Counted from the first letter of the stretch, positions 45,445-55,099 are shown. The stretch is 64,000 nucleotides of DNA from Pelagibacterium montanilacus (GCF_003992665.1 NZ_RZMX01000046.1:167817-231816), one strand, 5' to 3'. The notes: generated by a model not told the origin, from the letters alone. Numbers and translations are program-made.

Positions 45445-46844
45445 ACGCCATGCCCACGCCCGGGGTCACCCGGCGGCGATTCTCGCTGTTCTGGCGGCTG
45501 ACCGGGGCAATCGCGCTGGTGCTGCTGGCGGGTGCCGGGGCCCTGACCTTTGCGGCATTCTCCTATGCGCGCACCGCGGCGGACGGTGCCTATGACCGGC
45601 TGCTGATCGGGGCGGCGCGCCAGATCGCGGACACGGTGAGCGCCGAGGGTGGCACGATCACCGTGGACGTGCCGATCTCGGCGCTCGAAACGCTCTCGAT
45701 CTCGCGGACAGACCGGGTCTACTACCAGATCACCGCGCCCGACGGGGCGATCGTCACTGGCTATGAAGCGTTGCCGGTCGCCAGTCCGGCGATCCAGGCC
45801 GGGGACGCGGCCCATGTTTCGGATGCGCGGTTTCTCGATCAGGATATCCGGCTGGCTTCGGTCTGGCGCTATATCGCCGAGCAGGGGGCGACCGGATGGG
45901 TGCGCATATCGGTGGCCCAGACCCGCGAGGCGCGCAATGTGCTGACGCTCGAATTGACACTCGGGGCGCTCCTGCCGGTTCTCGCCATGAGCCTGCTGGC
46001 GCTTGTCGTGCTGATGGCGGCGGTGCGGATCGGGCTGGCGCCCCTGCGGCGGGTGGAACGGGCGCTCCAGCGGCGCGACCCCAACGACCTCACCCCGCTC
46101 GAGGGGGAGACACCCATAGAGGTGGAAGCGCTGATCGTGGCGATCAACCGGTTCATGGGGCGGCTTTCGGACCGACTGGGCGCCATGCAGCGCTATATCG
46201 AGACCGCGGCCCATCAGTTGCGCACGCCTTTGACCGGCATCGCCGCACAGGTGGAGATGCTCGACCGGGCGCGCGACGACAAGGCGCGGGACATGGCGAC
46301 CGCCCGGCTGCGCAAGCGCACCACAGAAGTGGGGCGCCTGGCCAACCAGTTGCTCAGCCACGCCACGGTTCTCCATCGCGCCGAGGTGATGCTGGCCGAC
46401 CGCATCGACCTGCGCCAGCTCGCCGAACAGGCGGTGGTGGACGCCAATATCGACCTCGCCGCAAAGGACCTTTCGGTGCGCAAGGCGCTGCCCGAGAGCC
46501 CGGTCTGGGTGCGGGGCGATCTCGTCGCCCTGCGCGAGGCGGTTCGCAATCTGGTGGAGAACGCCGTTCATCACGGTGCTCAAAGCCGGGTGACGATCAC
46601 CGTGGAGACGGCCGAGGAAGGCCCCATGCTCGCAGTTCATGACGACGGGCCCGGCATATCGCCGGGCGACTGGGACCATCTGCTGATCCGGTTCGTGAGC
46701 GGGAAATGGGGCCATACGGGGCTTGGGCTCGCCATCGTTTCGGACGTGGCGCGCGCCCATGGGGCAAGGCTGGGCATCCGGCACGCGCCCGACGGGGATT
46801 TCGGGATCGCCCTCATGTTTCCCGCAGACGGAGCTTGCCCATGA
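45441..46844 (+). CDS. tctE: Sensor histidine kinase of tct genes
   Basis: 467-residue inner-membrane kinase. An N-terminal span (about 18-40) and a second (about 165-190) enclose a periplasmic sensor region. The H-box is AAHQLRTPLTGI (phosphorylated His), N-box LVENAVHH, G1 DDGPGI and G2 GHTGLGLAIV, so it is catalytically intact. It is expected to phosphorylate the regulator encoded just upstream. Both ends overlap neighbours by ATGA: with tctD upstream and the binding-protein gene downstream. The signal is likely a tricarboxylate or related acid. Confidence 0.92.
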   Translation: MNAMPTPGVTRRRFSLFWRLTGAIALVLLAGAGALTFAAFSYARTAADGAYDRLLIGAARQIADTVSAEGGTITVDVPISALETLSISRTDRVYYQITAPDGAIVTGYEALPVASPAIQAGDAAHVSDARFLDQDIRLASVWRYIAEQGATGWVRISVAQTREARNVLTLELTLGALLPVLAMSLLALVVLMAAVRIGLAPLRRVERALQRRDPNDLTPLEGETPIEVEALIVAINRFMGRLSDRLGAMQRYIETAAHQLRTPLTGIAAQVEMLDRARDDKARDMATARLRKRTTEVGRLANQLLSHATVLHRAEVMLADRIDLRQLAEQAVVDANIDLAAKDLSVRKALPESPVWVRGDLVALREAVRNLVENAVHHGAQSRVTITVETAEEGPMLAVHDDGPGISPGDWDHLLIRFVSGKWGHTGLGLAIVSDVARAHGARLGIRHAPDGDFGIALMFPADGACP

Positions 46845-47908
46845 CGCGTTCGCTGGCCGCAATCGCCCTGCTCGCCGTGCTGGCAGCGCCGGCATCGGGC
46901 CGCGAGGAAACGGTCTTTGCAGCACCCGGGCAGGAGACCGAAACGCTGGTCATCGAGGCTTCGGCCGATCTCGAGGCGATCGCCCCGCTGATTCTGGGGT
47001 TCCAGGAGACGGCGCCCGAGGTGACGATCCGCTATGCGGATTCGCTGACCAACGAGGTGTTCGCCTCGGCCATGGACGCCTGCACGCAGGCGGAGAACTT
47101 TGCCGATATCGTCATATCCTCATCGGTCGATCACATCGCCCGGCTCACCAATGATGGCTGCGCCCAGCGCCACGACTCACCCTTTGCCCAGGCGATTCCC
47201 GAATGGGCCAACTGGCGCAACGAGGCGTTCGGCTTTTCCTTCGAGCCGGCGGTGATGGTCTACAATTCCGAACTGGTGCCGCCCGAGGACGTGCCGCTGA
47301 CGCGCAATGCGCTGGTGGAACTCCTGCGTACCCAGCCCGAGACCTATGACGGAAGGGTCGGGACTTACGACATCACCCGTTCGGGCATCGGCTATCTCTT
47401 CGCCTTTTTCGACGCGCAGCAGTCGAGCGTTTTCGGGCGCCTGCTCGAAGGGTTCGGGCGCGCCGGCGCGGTGCTGGCCCCGACGACGGGCGACATTCTC
47501 GACCGGATCGAATCGGGGCAATTGCTGGTGGGCTACAATCTGCTTGGCTCATACGCCTATGGCCGCCTGCGCGAAGGCGCGCCGCTCGGCATCGTGTTGC
47601 CGCATGATTTCACCATCGTCCTGTCGCGCGCCGCGCTGATCCCCGTCCATGCCGCCAACAGGACGACGGCGGGCCGGTTCATCGACTATCTGCTGAGCCC
47701 GGCGGGCCAGGACGTGGCAGCGGGATCCTCGTTCTTTTTCGGCTTCGACCGGCCCCCGCCCCCAGACGTGACGGCAGCCGACGACGCGGGCGGGGCGACC
47801 TTTTACAGACCCATCGTCCTCAGCCCCTCGCTTCTGGTGACGCTCGACCAGGCCAAACGCGCGCGCTTCCTCGCCGAATGGAACGACGCGCTCGGCACGG
47901 ACCGGTGA
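46841..47908 (+). CDS. Extracytoplasmic binding protein linked to the sensor kinase
   Basis: 355-residue secreted solute-binding protein with signal peptide MTRSLAAIALLAVLAAPASG. The ABC/Fe-type fold shows in ETLVIEASADLEAIAPLILGF, VMVYNSELV and GYNLLGSYAY. The start ATG overlaps the kinase stop (ATGA), and the gene is not followed by a permease or ATPase. It therefore looks like a dedicated sensing partner of the kinase rather than a transport subunit. The ligand is unknown. Confidence 0.85.
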   Translation: MTRSLAAIALLAVLAAPASGREETVFAAPGQETETLVIEASADLEAIAPLILGFQETAPEVTIRYADSLTNEVFASAMDACTQAENFADIVISSSVDHIARLTNDGCAQRHDSPFAQAIPEWANWRNEAFGFSFEPAVMVYNSELVPPEDVPLTRNALVELLRTQPETYDGRVGTYDITRSGIGYLFAFFDAQQSSVFGRLLEGFGRAGAVLAPTTGDILDRIESGQLLVGYNLLGSYAYGRLREGAPLGIVLPHDFTIVLSRAALIPVHAANRTTAGRFIDYLLSPAGQDVAAGSSFFFGFDRPPPPDVTAADDAGGATFYRPIVLSPSLLVTLDQAKRARFLAEWNDALGTDR

Positions 47909-48089
47909 ACCCGGCGGGCCCGCTCCTTGAAAAGGGCGCATTCGGTCACCATAATCAGGATCGAACGCGGCGCGAGATATCGCTTGCCGGTTCTTCATCC
48001 CACGGGACCAATCAATCCTGACGCGCCGCGGCCATGAGGCCTGCGGCACCCTTATTTCTTGGGCCCAACGGGCCCGATCGAGAGACATA

Positions 48090-48386
48090 ATGACGAAAAT
48101 AGACCTTAATTCCCGGGCCGCGCTGTACCTCGGCAGCGGCTGGGAAAATGCACGGGAACAGGGCGCGCGCGCCTTTCCCACGGCGGCCCAGGCCATTCGC
48201 TTTGCCATGGAAGAAGCTCCACCGGTCAGCCGGCGCGGCGCGCTTATGGTGGTGGACGGGCGCTCCTGTTCGGGCGCGGACATCGAAGACATCTATCGCA
48301 GCCGGGCCTATCCCTATCCCCGCAAATCGCACCGTCGTTACCGGCCTTCGCAGATCGCGCGGCGCCTGCAGACAATGGCGGGGTGA
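48090..48386 (+). CDS. Hypothetical protein
   Basis: 98-residue protein of unknown function. The N-terminal half is Ala-rich with AIRFAMEEAPPVSRRGALMVVDGRS; the C-terminus is strongly basic (YPYPRKSHRRYRPSQIARRL). It is preceded by GAGAG and by a small hairpin (GGGCCC-AAC-GGGCCC, 48061-48075). It has no membrane segment. A basic tail could bind nucleic acid, but this is only a guess. The gene is followed by the tRNA-Thr on the other strand. Confidence 0.65.
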   Translation: MTKIDLNSRAALYLGSGWENAREQGARAFPTAAQAIRFAMEEAPPVSRRGALMVVDGRSCSGADIEDIYRSRAYPYPRKSHRRYRPSQIARRLQTMAG

Positions 48387-48453
48387 ACCGCCGTGCCGCT
48401 GACGTTCCGACGAGCCCCCTGGGGCTATAATTCATATGGTGAGGTGGGACAAA

Positions 48454-48528
48454 TGGTGCTGCCGGAGAGATTTGAACTCTCGGCCTCTCCCTTACCAAGG
48501 GAGTGCTCTACCCCTGAGCTACGGCAGC
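48454..48528 (-). tRNA. tRNA-Thr (GGT)
   Basis: A 75-nt cloverleaf read from 48528 to 48454 with CCA encoded. The acceptor stem GCTGCCG/CGGCAGC is perfect, discriminator A73, the anticodon stem CTCCC/GGGAG encloses TTGGTAA (anticodon GGT) and the T loop is GTTCAAATC. Confidence 0.97.
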
Positions 48529-48642
48529 ACTGTGCGGCGGGTCTGGGCCCTGCCGGAACGGGGCGTTACTGCCACAGAGGTTTTCTGGACGCAAGCGCAA
48601 AAAGCTGGCAGACTCCACGCTCCCAACGTCAATTGCCAAACC

Positions 48643-48822
48643 ATGCCCATGCCTGCACCTGACCGGAACCAGAGATTGGCCGCCAAGCTGCGCGAGAACC
48701 TCAAGCGCAGGAAGGTGCAAAGCCGCGCCAGAAGCCAGGCCGACGCGCGCGACGCCGGCCCGGTTCAGGACGCGCCCGTCTCGCCCTTGGATCGAGAGGC
48801 CCCGGGTTCGGGCTCCCGATAG
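48643..48822 (+). CDS. Small basic conserved protein upstream of murA
   Basis: 59-residue protein. The core RLAAKLRENLKRRKVQSRAR is a pattern I recall from short uncharacterised proteins encoded just before murA in Hyphomicrobiales. It has no signal peptide or membrane span. Two ATG codons are possible (48643 and 48649); the first is used. A function is not known; the basic helix may bind RNA or DNA. Confidence 0.6.
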   Translation: MPMPAPDRNQRLAAKLRENLKRRKVQSRARSQADARDAGPVQDAPVSPLDREAPGSGSR

Positions 48823-48950
48823 GGTGATCGCGACGCCCCCTGCCCTCGTGCTCCGGCCATTGCACACCGACCCTCGCCGCGCTATCGGGTTACCATTGGC
48901 CATCCCCTCACGTCTCCGCCCGCCCGGCGCACCCCACAAGGAACATTGAT

Positions 48951-50243
48951 ATGGACCGCATCCGCCTCGTCGGTGGCAATCCGCTCAACGGCGAAATTCC
49001 CATCTCGGGCGCCAAGAACGCCGCCCTGCCCCTGATGATCGCATCGCTTCTGACCGATGAGTCGCTGGTCCTGCTCAACGTGCCGCGGCTCGCGGACGTC
49101 AAGCAGCTCGAGCGCATTCTGGAAAACCACGGGGTCGACATCGCGGTTCACGGGCGTCGGCGTGGGGACGCGGCCATGGACGGACAGCGGATCACCTTCA
49201 CCGCGGCCGATATCGTCGATACCACCGCTCCTTATGACCTCGTCTCCAAGATGCGCGCCAGCTTCTGGGTCATCGGGCCGCTTCTCGCCCGCGAGGGCGA
49301 AGCCCGGGTTTCGCTGCCGGGCGGCTGCGCCATCGGCACGCGTCCTGTGGATTTCTATCTCGACGGGCTCAGGGCACTGGGCGCCGAAATCGAGATCGAC
49401 GGCGGGTATGTGGTCGCGCGCGCGCCGGGCGGGCGGCTGCGCGGGGCGACCGTGCACTTCCCCAAGGTTTCGGTAGGCGCTACCCATGTGGTGATGATGG
49501 CCGCTTCGCTCGCCGAGGGCACCACCATCATCGAGAACGCGGCGCGCGAACCCGAAGTGGGCAATCTGGCCGATTGTCTCGTGGCGATGGGCGCAAAGAT
49601 CACCGGGATCGGGACCGACCGGCTCGAAATCGAGGGCGTGGACCGTCTGGGCGGGGCCACCCATGAAGTTCTGCCCGACCGGATCGAGACCGGCACCTAT
49701 GCCATGGCGGCGGCCATGACGGGGGGCGAGGTGTTCCTGCGCGGTGCGCGGCCCGAGCTGCTGCAGGCGGCGCTCGACACCCTGGCCCGCACCGGGACCA
49801 CGATCACCCCGGAAACCGGGGGCATCCGCATCTCGCGCAATGGCAACGGGCTTTCGGCCACCGATATCTCGACCGAGCCGTTCCCCGGTTTCCCGACCGA
49901 TCTGCAGGCCCAGTTCATGGCGCTCATGACCCGGGCGGACGGGGTTTCGACCATCTCGGAGACGATTTTCGAGAACCGTTTCATGCATGTGGCCGAACTG
50001 CTGCGCTTTGGGGCCAACATCCAGGTTGAGGGCCAGACCGCCAAGGTGACCGGCGTTCCCGAACTGCGCGGCGCCCAGGTGATGGCGACCGACCTTCGGG
50101 CTTCGGTTTCGCTGGTCATCGCCGGGCTCGCGGCGCGCGGGGAAACAGTGGTCAACCGGATCTATCACCTCGACCGCGGGTTCGAGCGGCTCGAGGAGAA
50201 GCTCTCGCTGTGCGGCGCGGAGATCGAACGGATCGCGGGATAG
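48951..50243 (+). CDS. murA: UDP-N-acetylglucosamine 1-carboxyvinyltransferase
   Basis: 430-residue enzyme that adds enolpyruvate from PEP to UDP-GlcNAc, the first committed step of peptidoglycan synthesis. It starts [28 protein letters not shown], carries the PEP-binding [13 protein letters not shown] with the fosfomycin-target Cys126, and ends with [17 protein letters not shown]. Length is normal. It heads the conserved run murA - DUF2948 - hisD - UPF0262/phosphatase - infA - maf - yacG. The presence of Cys126 predicts a fosfomycin-sensitive enzyme. Confidence 0.97.
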   Translation: MDRIRLVGGNPLNGEIPISGAKNAALPLMIASLLTDESLVLLNVPRLADVKQLERILENHGVDIAVHGRRRGDAAMDGQRITFTAADIVDTTAPYDLVSKMRASFWVIGPLLAREGEARVSLPGGCAIGTRPVDFYLDGLRALGAEIEIDGGYVVARAPGGRLRGATVHFPKVSVGATHVVMMAASLAEGTTIIENAAREPEVGNLADCLVAMGAKITGIGTDRLEIEGVDRLGGATHEVLPDRIETGTYAMAAAMTGGEVFLRGARPELLQAALDTLARTGTTITPETGGIRISRNGNGLSATDISTEPFPGFPTDLQAQFMALMTRADGVSTISETIFENRFMHVAELLRFGANIQVEGQTAKVTGVPELRGAQVMATDLRASVSLVIAGLAARGETVVNRIYHLDRGFERLEEKLSLCGAEIERIAG

Positions 50244-50335
50244 GCCCGGGGGACGCCCGGCCTTGCGGCGGGGGCGGACAATAACCAGATGTGCCCCACC
50301 CACACAGTCTGCATGATCGGATCGGGACCTTACCC

Positions 50336-50767
50336 ATGACCAGCCTGAAATTGCTCGCGCTCGATACGGAAGACCTCGAAGTGATCTCTGCCCATGTCCA
50401 GGACGCGGTCGTGCGCGTCGGGGACATGGGCTATGCCAAGTCCGACAAACGCTTCGTGCTGCTCATGAACCGCTATGCCTGGGAAGCGGGCCATGCCGGC
50501 GGTCGCGGCCACCGCACGCGCGCAGGGCTGCATTTCGACTTCGTCAACGGCGCGCGGTCCGAGGGAATCGATCTCAACGCAAAGGACGGGGTCCTTGAAC
50601 TGCTGGCCATCAGCTTCGAGGTAACCGCCGAGCCGGCCGGCGAGGTGCTGCTGGCCTTTGCAGGCGGGGGCACGGTCCGGCTGGAAGTGGAATGCCTCGA
50701 GGCGCGCCTTCGCGATCTGGGCGGGGCCTGGGCGGCGCGGGGCGAGCCCCGGCACGAGCTGGACTGA
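50336..50767 (+). CDS. DUF2948 family protein
   Basis: 143-residue cytoplasmic protein of an alphaproteobacterial family of unknown function, typically encoded between murA and hisD. It begins MTSLKLLALDTEDLEVISAHVQD and has conserved RFVLLMNRYAWE and LHFDFVNGA blocks. No catalytic motif is recognised. The start at 50336 is the first ATG with the conserved N-terminus; an upstream in-frame codon at 50291 lies in the intergenic region. It ends 14 bases before hisD. Confidence 0.88.
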   Translation: MTSLKLLALDTEDLEVISAHVQDAVVRVGDMGYAKSDKRFVLLMNRYAWEAGHAGGRGHRTRAGLHFDFVNGARSEGIDLNAKDGVLELLAISFEVTAEPAGEVLLAFAGGGTVRLEVECLEARLRDLGGAWAARGEPRHELD

Positions 50768-50781
50768 ACGGACACCCTTAC

Positions 50782-52074
50782 GTGACACTGATCCTCGACA
50801 GCACCGCGCCCGATTTCCCCCAGGCATTTGAGGCCCTTCTGGGCTCCAAGCGCGAATCCTCACCCGAGGTCGACCGGCAGGTCGCCGACATTTTAAAGGA
50901 CGTGAAGGCCCGGGGCGACGCGGCTCTCCTTGAGCTGACCGAGCGGTTCGACCGGATGACCCTGTCGCCCGAAGCGCTCCGGATCACCTCAGCGGAGATC
51001 GACGACGCGCTGGCGGCAACGCCCGGCGACGTGCGCGACGCGCTGGGCTTTGCCCATGAGAGGATCTCCTCCCATCACCGCAAGCAATTGCCCGAGGATC
51101 ACCGCTACACCGATGCGCTGGGTGTGACGCTCGGCATGCGCTGGACGCCGGTGGATTCGGTGGGGCTCTATGTGCCCGGCGGGCTGGCCTCCTACCCCTC
51201 CTCGGTGCTGATGAACGCGGTGCCGGCCCGTGTGGCCGGGGTCGACCGGCTGGCCATGGTCGTGCCCACGCCCGAGGGGCGGATCAACCCTGCCATCCTC
51301 GCGGCGGCATCGATTGCCGGGGTCGATGAGATCTACCGGGTGGGCGGCGCCCAGGCGATCGCCGCGCTGGCCTATGGCACGGCAACAATCTCCCCGGTCG
51401 CCAAGATCGTGGGCCCGGGCAACGCCTATGTAGCCACCGCCAAAAAGCAGGTGTTCGGCACGGTGGGCATCGACATGATCGCCGGGCCCTCCGAAGTGCT
51501 GATCATCGCCGATGAGACAGCGGACGCCCGCTGGGTCGCCGCCGACCTTCTGGCCCAGGCCGAGCACGGAGCCGGCGCCCAGTCCATTCTCGTGACCACC
51601 AGCGCAGAGCTCGCGCGTGCCGTCCCCGGGGAAGTGGAACGCCAGCTTCAAGCGCTGAGATCGCCCGACACCGCCCGGGAAGGCTGGGAGAGCCTTGGGG
51701 CCATCATCACCGTGCCCGGTCTCGAGGAGGCCGTGGGCCTTGCCAACCGGATTGCGTCCGAGCATGTGGAACTGATGGTCGCCGAACCAGAGGCGCTTTC
51801 GCCGCGCATCCGCCATGCGGGAGCGATCTTTATCGGGCACCATACCCCCGAGGCGATCGGGGATTACGTGGGGGGCTCGAACCACGTGCTGCCCACCGCG
51901 CGGTCGGCGCGGTTTGCCTCCGGGCTCGGGGTGCTCGACTTCATGAAGCGCACCTCGATTCTTTCCTGCACGCCCGAGGCGCTGGGCGCTCTGGCCGATG
52001 CCGCCGTGACGCTGGCCGAGACCGAGAATCTCGAGGCTCATGGCCGGTCGGTGTCGATCAGGCGCAACGGGTAG
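50782..52074 (+). CDS. hisD: Histidinol dehydrogenase
   Basis: 430-residue zinc enzyme that oxidises L-histidinol to L-histidine in two steps, the last of the pathway. Landmarks are YVPGGLASYPSSVLMNAVPA, VGGAQAIAALAYGT, GPGNAYVATAKKQVFG, IDMIAGPSEVLIIAD, QAEHGAGAQSIL and NHVLPTARSARFASGLGV. The start is GTG at 50782 (MTLILDSTAPDF), matching the usual N-terminus; an upstream ATG inside the previous gene would add about 30 unrelated residues. It is separate from the other his genes, as is common in this group. Confidence 0.96.
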   Translation: MTLILDSTAPDFPQAFEALLGSKRESSPEVDRQVADILKDVKARGDAALLELTERFDRMTLSPEALRITSAEIDDALAATPGDVRDALGFAHERISSHHRKQLPEDHRYTDALGVTLGMRWTPVDSVGLYVPGGLASYPSSVLMNAVPARVAGVDRLAMVVPTPEGRINPAILAAASIAGVDEIYRVGGAQAIAALAYGTATISPVAKIVGPGNAYVATAKKQVFGTVGIDMIAGPSEVLIIADETADARWVAADLLAQAEHGAGAQSILVTTSAELARAVPGEVERQLQALRSPDTAREGWESLGAIITVPGLEEAVGLANRIASEHVELMVAEPEALSPRIRHAGAIFIGHHTPEAIGDYVGGSNHVLPTARSARFASGLGVLDFMKRTSILSCTPEALGALADAAVTLAETENLEAHGRSVSIRRNG

Positions 52075-52081
52075 GCCCGCC

Positions 52082-53020
52082 ATGGCACCGCGTGCGTTCC
52101 AGACCGAAGACCGGATCGTCACCGTCACCCTCGACCCCAACACCATCACGTCGGTGGACCCCGACGAGGTCCATGAATGGCGGGTCGCGAGTTATGATCT
52201 GGTCAGCTCCAATGCGTTCTATCCCGCGCGGGTGAGTGCACCCGGGCCCTTTGCGCTGCACCTTTCGATCGTTTCCAACCACATCGTTCTCGATGTGCGC
52301 CATCCGGAAACCTTTGCGCCCATTGCCGCCCATTATCTCTCGCTGACTCCGTTCCGCAGTCTGATCCGCGATTATTTCCGGATCCGCGAGAGCTATTACG
52401 AGGCGATCCGGTCGGCTTCGACGTTCCAGATCGAGGCCGTGGATATGGGACGCCGCGGACTGCACAACCAGGCAGCGGAACTGCTGATCGAACGGCTCAG
52501 GACCAAGCTGGTGATGGATCTGGAGACCGCGCGACGGCTCTTTACCCTCATCTGCGCCGTCCAGCCCTATGCCAGCCGGGTGCCCGAGCGCGACAGCGTC
52601 CTGCCCACCGTGCTGTTTGTATGCTCGATGAACTCGGTGCGCTCGCCCATCGCAGCGGCGCTGGCGCGCAAGCTCTATCCGGGCCGGCTGGTGGCGCGCT
52701 CGGCGGGCGTGCGTTCAGGCAAGGCCGATCATTTCGTGCACGAGGTCATGGAAGAGGTAGGCGTGGACATGTCGGTCCATACACCCCATACCATGGACGA
52801 GCTGGCGGCGTCGCGGTTCGACCTCATCGTGACCCTGGCCGAGGACGCGGCCGAAGCGATTGCCCGGCGGGCGCTCGAGTCCGATGCGATCGAACACTGG
52901 CAGGTGGACGATCCCACGGAAATCGAGGGGCCCCGCGACAGCGTCAAGGCTGCCTACAGAGCGCTTCGGGAGACCCTGGAACGCCGGCTTTCCGACAGGC
53001 TCGCAACGCTTGTCGGCTGA
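52082..53020 (+). CDS. UPF0262 domain fused to low-molecular-weight phosphatase
   Basis: 312-residue two-domain protein. Residues 1-160 are the UPF0262 family (FALHLSIVSNHIVLDVRHP, FRSLIRDYFRIRESYYEAIR, ARRLFTLIC). Residues 175-310 are a low-molecular-weight protein tyrosine phosphatase or arsenate-reductase-like domain with the CX5R loop CSMNSVRS (Cys181, Arg187) and a late Asp-Pro in VDDPTEIEG. In related genomes the two are, as I recall, separate adjacent genes; here they are one continuous frame with no stop. The phosphatase substrate is unknown. It begins 7 bases after hisD. Confidence 0.87.
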   Translation: MAPRAFQTEDRIVTVTLDPNTITSVDPDEVHEWRVASYDLVSSNAFYPARVSAPGPFALHLSIVSNHIVLDVRHPETFAPIAAHYLSLTPFRSLIRDYFRIRESYYEAIRSASTFQIEAVDMGRRGLHNQAAELLIERLRTKLVMDLETARRLFTLICAVQPYASRVPERDSVLPTVLFVCSMNSVRSPIAAALARKLYPGRLVARSAGVRSGKADHFVHEVMEEVGVDMSVHTPHTMDELAASRFDLIVTLAEDAAEAIARRALESDAIEHWQVDDPTEIEGPRDSVKAAYRALRETLERRLSDRLATLVG

Positions 53021-53135
53021 GAGAAATCACCGGGCGGGCAACGCCCTTTCATTTGCGCGCAATCCGGTTTAGGTTGCGCGCCGAATTGTTGGGACCCCCG
53101 CCCGATGGCGGAGCGGGGACCGATCAGGAGACGGA

Positions 53136-53354
53136 ATGGCCAAAGAAGAAGTGCTCGAGTTCCCGGGCGTCGTCGTGGAATTGTTGCCCAATGCGACTTT
53201 TCGCGTCAAGCTCGAGAACGACCACGAAATCATCGCTCACACTGCCGGACGGATGCGCAAGAACCGCATTCGCGTGCTCTCCGGGGACAAGGTCCTCGTC
53301 GAGATGACGCCCTACGACCTCACCAAGGGCCGCATCACCTACCGTTTCAAATAG
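53136..53354 (+). CDS. infA: Translation initiation factor IF-1
   Basis: 72-residue OB-fold protein that binds the ribosomal A site during initiation. [36 protein letters not shown] and [11 protein letters not shown] are diagnostic. It is preceded by AGGAGAC and lies in the usual Hyphomicrobiales position before maf. Confidence 0.98.
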   Translation: MAKEEVLEFPGVVVELLPNATFRVKLENDHEIIAHTAGRMRKNRIRVLSGDKVLVEMTPYDLTKGRITYRFK

Positions 53355-53381
53355 CCCGATGGGCCGATTGCGAGACCGGAC

Positions 53382-54032
53382 ATGCCTGCGTCCAGCCGCC
53401 CCGAACTGATTCTGGCGTCGGCATCGCCGCGCCGGCTGGCTCTGCTCAACCAGATCGGGGTCGATCCCGATCATCTGATCCCGGCCCAGATCGACGAGAC
53501 GCCAGAGCGCGGCGAGCTTCCGCGCCGGCTGGCCCAGAGGCTCGCCCATCTCAAGGCGATCGAGGTCCAGAACAAGGCCCGTCAGGGCGGGATCGGCGAC
53601 GGCGCGGCCGTATTGGCCGCCGATACCGTGGTCGCGGTCGGGCGGCGCATCCTGCCCAAGGCCGAGACCATGGACGAGGCGGCCACCTGCCTGCGCCTGC
53701 TCTCGGGCCGCGCGCACCGGGTCTATACCGGCGTGTGCCTGCTCTCGCCCGCCGGCCAGGTCCACCATCGCCTCGTTGACACCAAGGTGCGGTTCAAGCG
53801 GCTCTCGGCGCGCGAGATGGAAGCCTATCTCGCCAGTGGCGAGTGGAACGGCAAGGCCGGCGGCTACGCCATTCAGGGCATTGCCGGGGTGTTCGTGGTC
53901 AAGCTCTCGGGCTCCTACCCCGCCGTTGTGGGCCTGCCGCTCTACGAGACCGCCGCGTTGCTGGCCGGCGAGGGCTATCCGGTGCATTTCAACTGGCTCA
54001 ATCCCAGCGCCATGGCCGGAGCGCCGGCATGA
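53382..54032 (+). CDS. maf: Maf-like nucleotide pyrophosphatase
   Basis: 216-residue enzyme that hydrolyses non-canonical nucleoside triphosphates (for example dTTP/UTP or modified pyrimidines) to limit their incorporation. The start [19 protein letters not shown] is typical, with the central [16 protein letters not shown] and [19 protein letters not shown] near the end. It sits 27 bases after infA and overlaps yacG by ATGA, so the three are one transcription unit. Confidence 0.95.
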   Translation: MPASSRPELILASASPRRLALLNQIGVDPDHLIPAQIDETPERGELPRRLAQRLAHLKAIEVQNKARQGGIGDGAAVLAADTVVAVGRRILPKAETMDEAATCLRLLSGRAHRVYTGVCLLSPAGQVHHRLVDTKVRFKRLSAREMEAYLASGEWNGKAGGYAIQGIAGVFVVKLSGSYPAVVGLPLYETAALLAGEGYPVHFNWLNPSAMAGAPA

Positions 54033-54241
54033 GCGATGCATCTGCCAAGGTAACGCGCCTGCGCACGCCCAAGCCGTGCCCGATCTGCAAGCGCACATCT
54101 GTGCAGGCGTTCCATCCCTTCTGCTCGTCGCGCTGCGCGGATATCGATCTGGGCCGCTGGCTCAAAGGCAACTACGCCATTCCCGGCCGGGATGGCGATG
54201 CCGGCGCCGAACTCGGGCCCGACACTCCGGACGAGGATTAA
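54029..54241 (+). CDS. yacG: DNA gyrase inhibitor YacG (zinc-binding)
   Basis: 70-residue zinc protein. Four Cys ligands are arranged CPICK ... FCSSRCA, followed by [16 protein letters not shown], all typical of YacG, which in E. coli binds GyrB and inhibits gyrase. The C-terminal tail is acidic (PDTPDED). It overlaps maf by four bases. It is followed by tRNA-Phe. Confidence 0.93.
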   Translation: MSDASAKVTRLRTPKPCPICKRTSVQAFHPFCSSRCADIDLGRWLKGNYAIPGRDGDAGAELGPDTPDED

Positions 54242-54409
54242 AAGCCCCTCGGCGCCGCTGCTGTGCACAACAGGCCGACGACCTGCAAATTTCACCCGAT
54301 CAGTGCTGGACAGCCCCCCTATCACGCCCTATAAACCGCCCACCAACAGCCGACAGGCGGGCTGCGAACGGGTCAAACCCAGCGCATATCCACACAGCCA
54401 TCGGCAGGC

Positions 54410-54485
54410 GCCCAGGTAGCTCAGTTGGTAGAGCAGCGGATTGAAAATCCGCGTGTCGCTGGTTCGATTCCGGCCCTGGGCACCA
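54410..54485 (+). tRNA. tRNA-Phe (GAA)
   Basis: A 76-nt cloverleaf with CCA encoded. The acceptor stem is GCCCAGG/CCTGGGC with A73, the anticodon stem GCGGA/TCCGC encloses TTGAAAA (anticodon GAA), and the T loop is GGTTCGATTCC. No integrase or repeated tRNA fragment follows, so there is no sign of use as an attachment site. Confidence 0.98.
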
Positions 54486-54607
54486 CTTTTCTTTCAGTCG
54501 ACAACACGCGAAAACTGGTTCTTCTCGATTTCCCGGAGCTGCGTGCAGACATCACACCGCTGATGCATTGGTGTGGCAGTCTGGCGAGCAGCAAAGGGAG
54601 CAAGGCA

Positions 54608-55099
54608 ATGCGCGCGCTGGTTGTGGTTCTGGGTGCCATTCTGACGATGGGCATGGCTCACGCGCAGCCGGCGGCGGTGGATCTCGCGGCCGTGACCGTG
54701 CGCGACGCCGCGGACAATCGCCTGACGCTGAATGAGCGCATCGCGACCCCGACCATCCTGCATTTCTGGGCCACATGGTGCGCGCCGTGCCGGGAGGAAT
54801 TGCCCGAGCTCGCGGCGTTCGACGCGGTGCTCGACGAGCAGGGGCTGGCGGAGCGATTGGTGCTGGTTTCGATCGACACGATCGATTTCGCCGCCATCAC
54901 GGCGTTTCTCGACGATCTGGCGCTCGAGATCGACACGCTTCAACAGATCAAGGGCAACGCGGGAAGCGCGTTCGGCATTCTGGCCTATCCCGCTACGGTG
55001 GTGGTGGATGGTGACGGCGCCGTGTTGTTTCACCGACAGGGCGTCGTCGCGTGGGACGACCCCGAAGTGGCGCAGGATATGGTCGGGCTCATCGACTGA
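54608..55099 (+). CDS. TlpA-like thioredoxin-fold protein, exported
   Basis: 163-residue periplasmic thiol-disulfide protein of the TlpA/ResA family. The signal peptide (MRALVVVLGAILTMGMAHA) precedes a thioredoxin domain with active site FWATWCAPCREELPEL and a cis-Pro in LAYPATVVVD. It probably reduces disulfides for cytochrome c or Cu-site assembly. It lies 123 bases after tRNA-Phe and before repeat copy D. The neighbouring His-rich metal operon on the opposite strand makes a role in metal-site maturation plausible, but that is inference. Confidence 0.9.
   Translation: MRALVVVLGAILTMGMAHAQPAAVDLAAVTVRDAADNRLTLNERIATPTILHFWATWCAPCREELPELAAFDAVLDEQGLAERLVLVSIDTIDFAAITAFLDDLALEIDTLQQIKGNAGSAFGILAYPATVVVDGDGAVLFHRQGVVAWDDPEVAQDMVGLID

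Noticed and set aside
53032..53049. Terminator hairpin between the phosphatase fusion and infA
   Set aside because: The stem GGGCG/CGCCC is only five pairs and the T-run is three bases, too weak to call.
54410..55099. tRNA-Phe as an integration site for a genomic island
   Set aside because: No integrase, direct repeat of the tRNA end or change in base composition follows; the neighbouring genes look ancestral.
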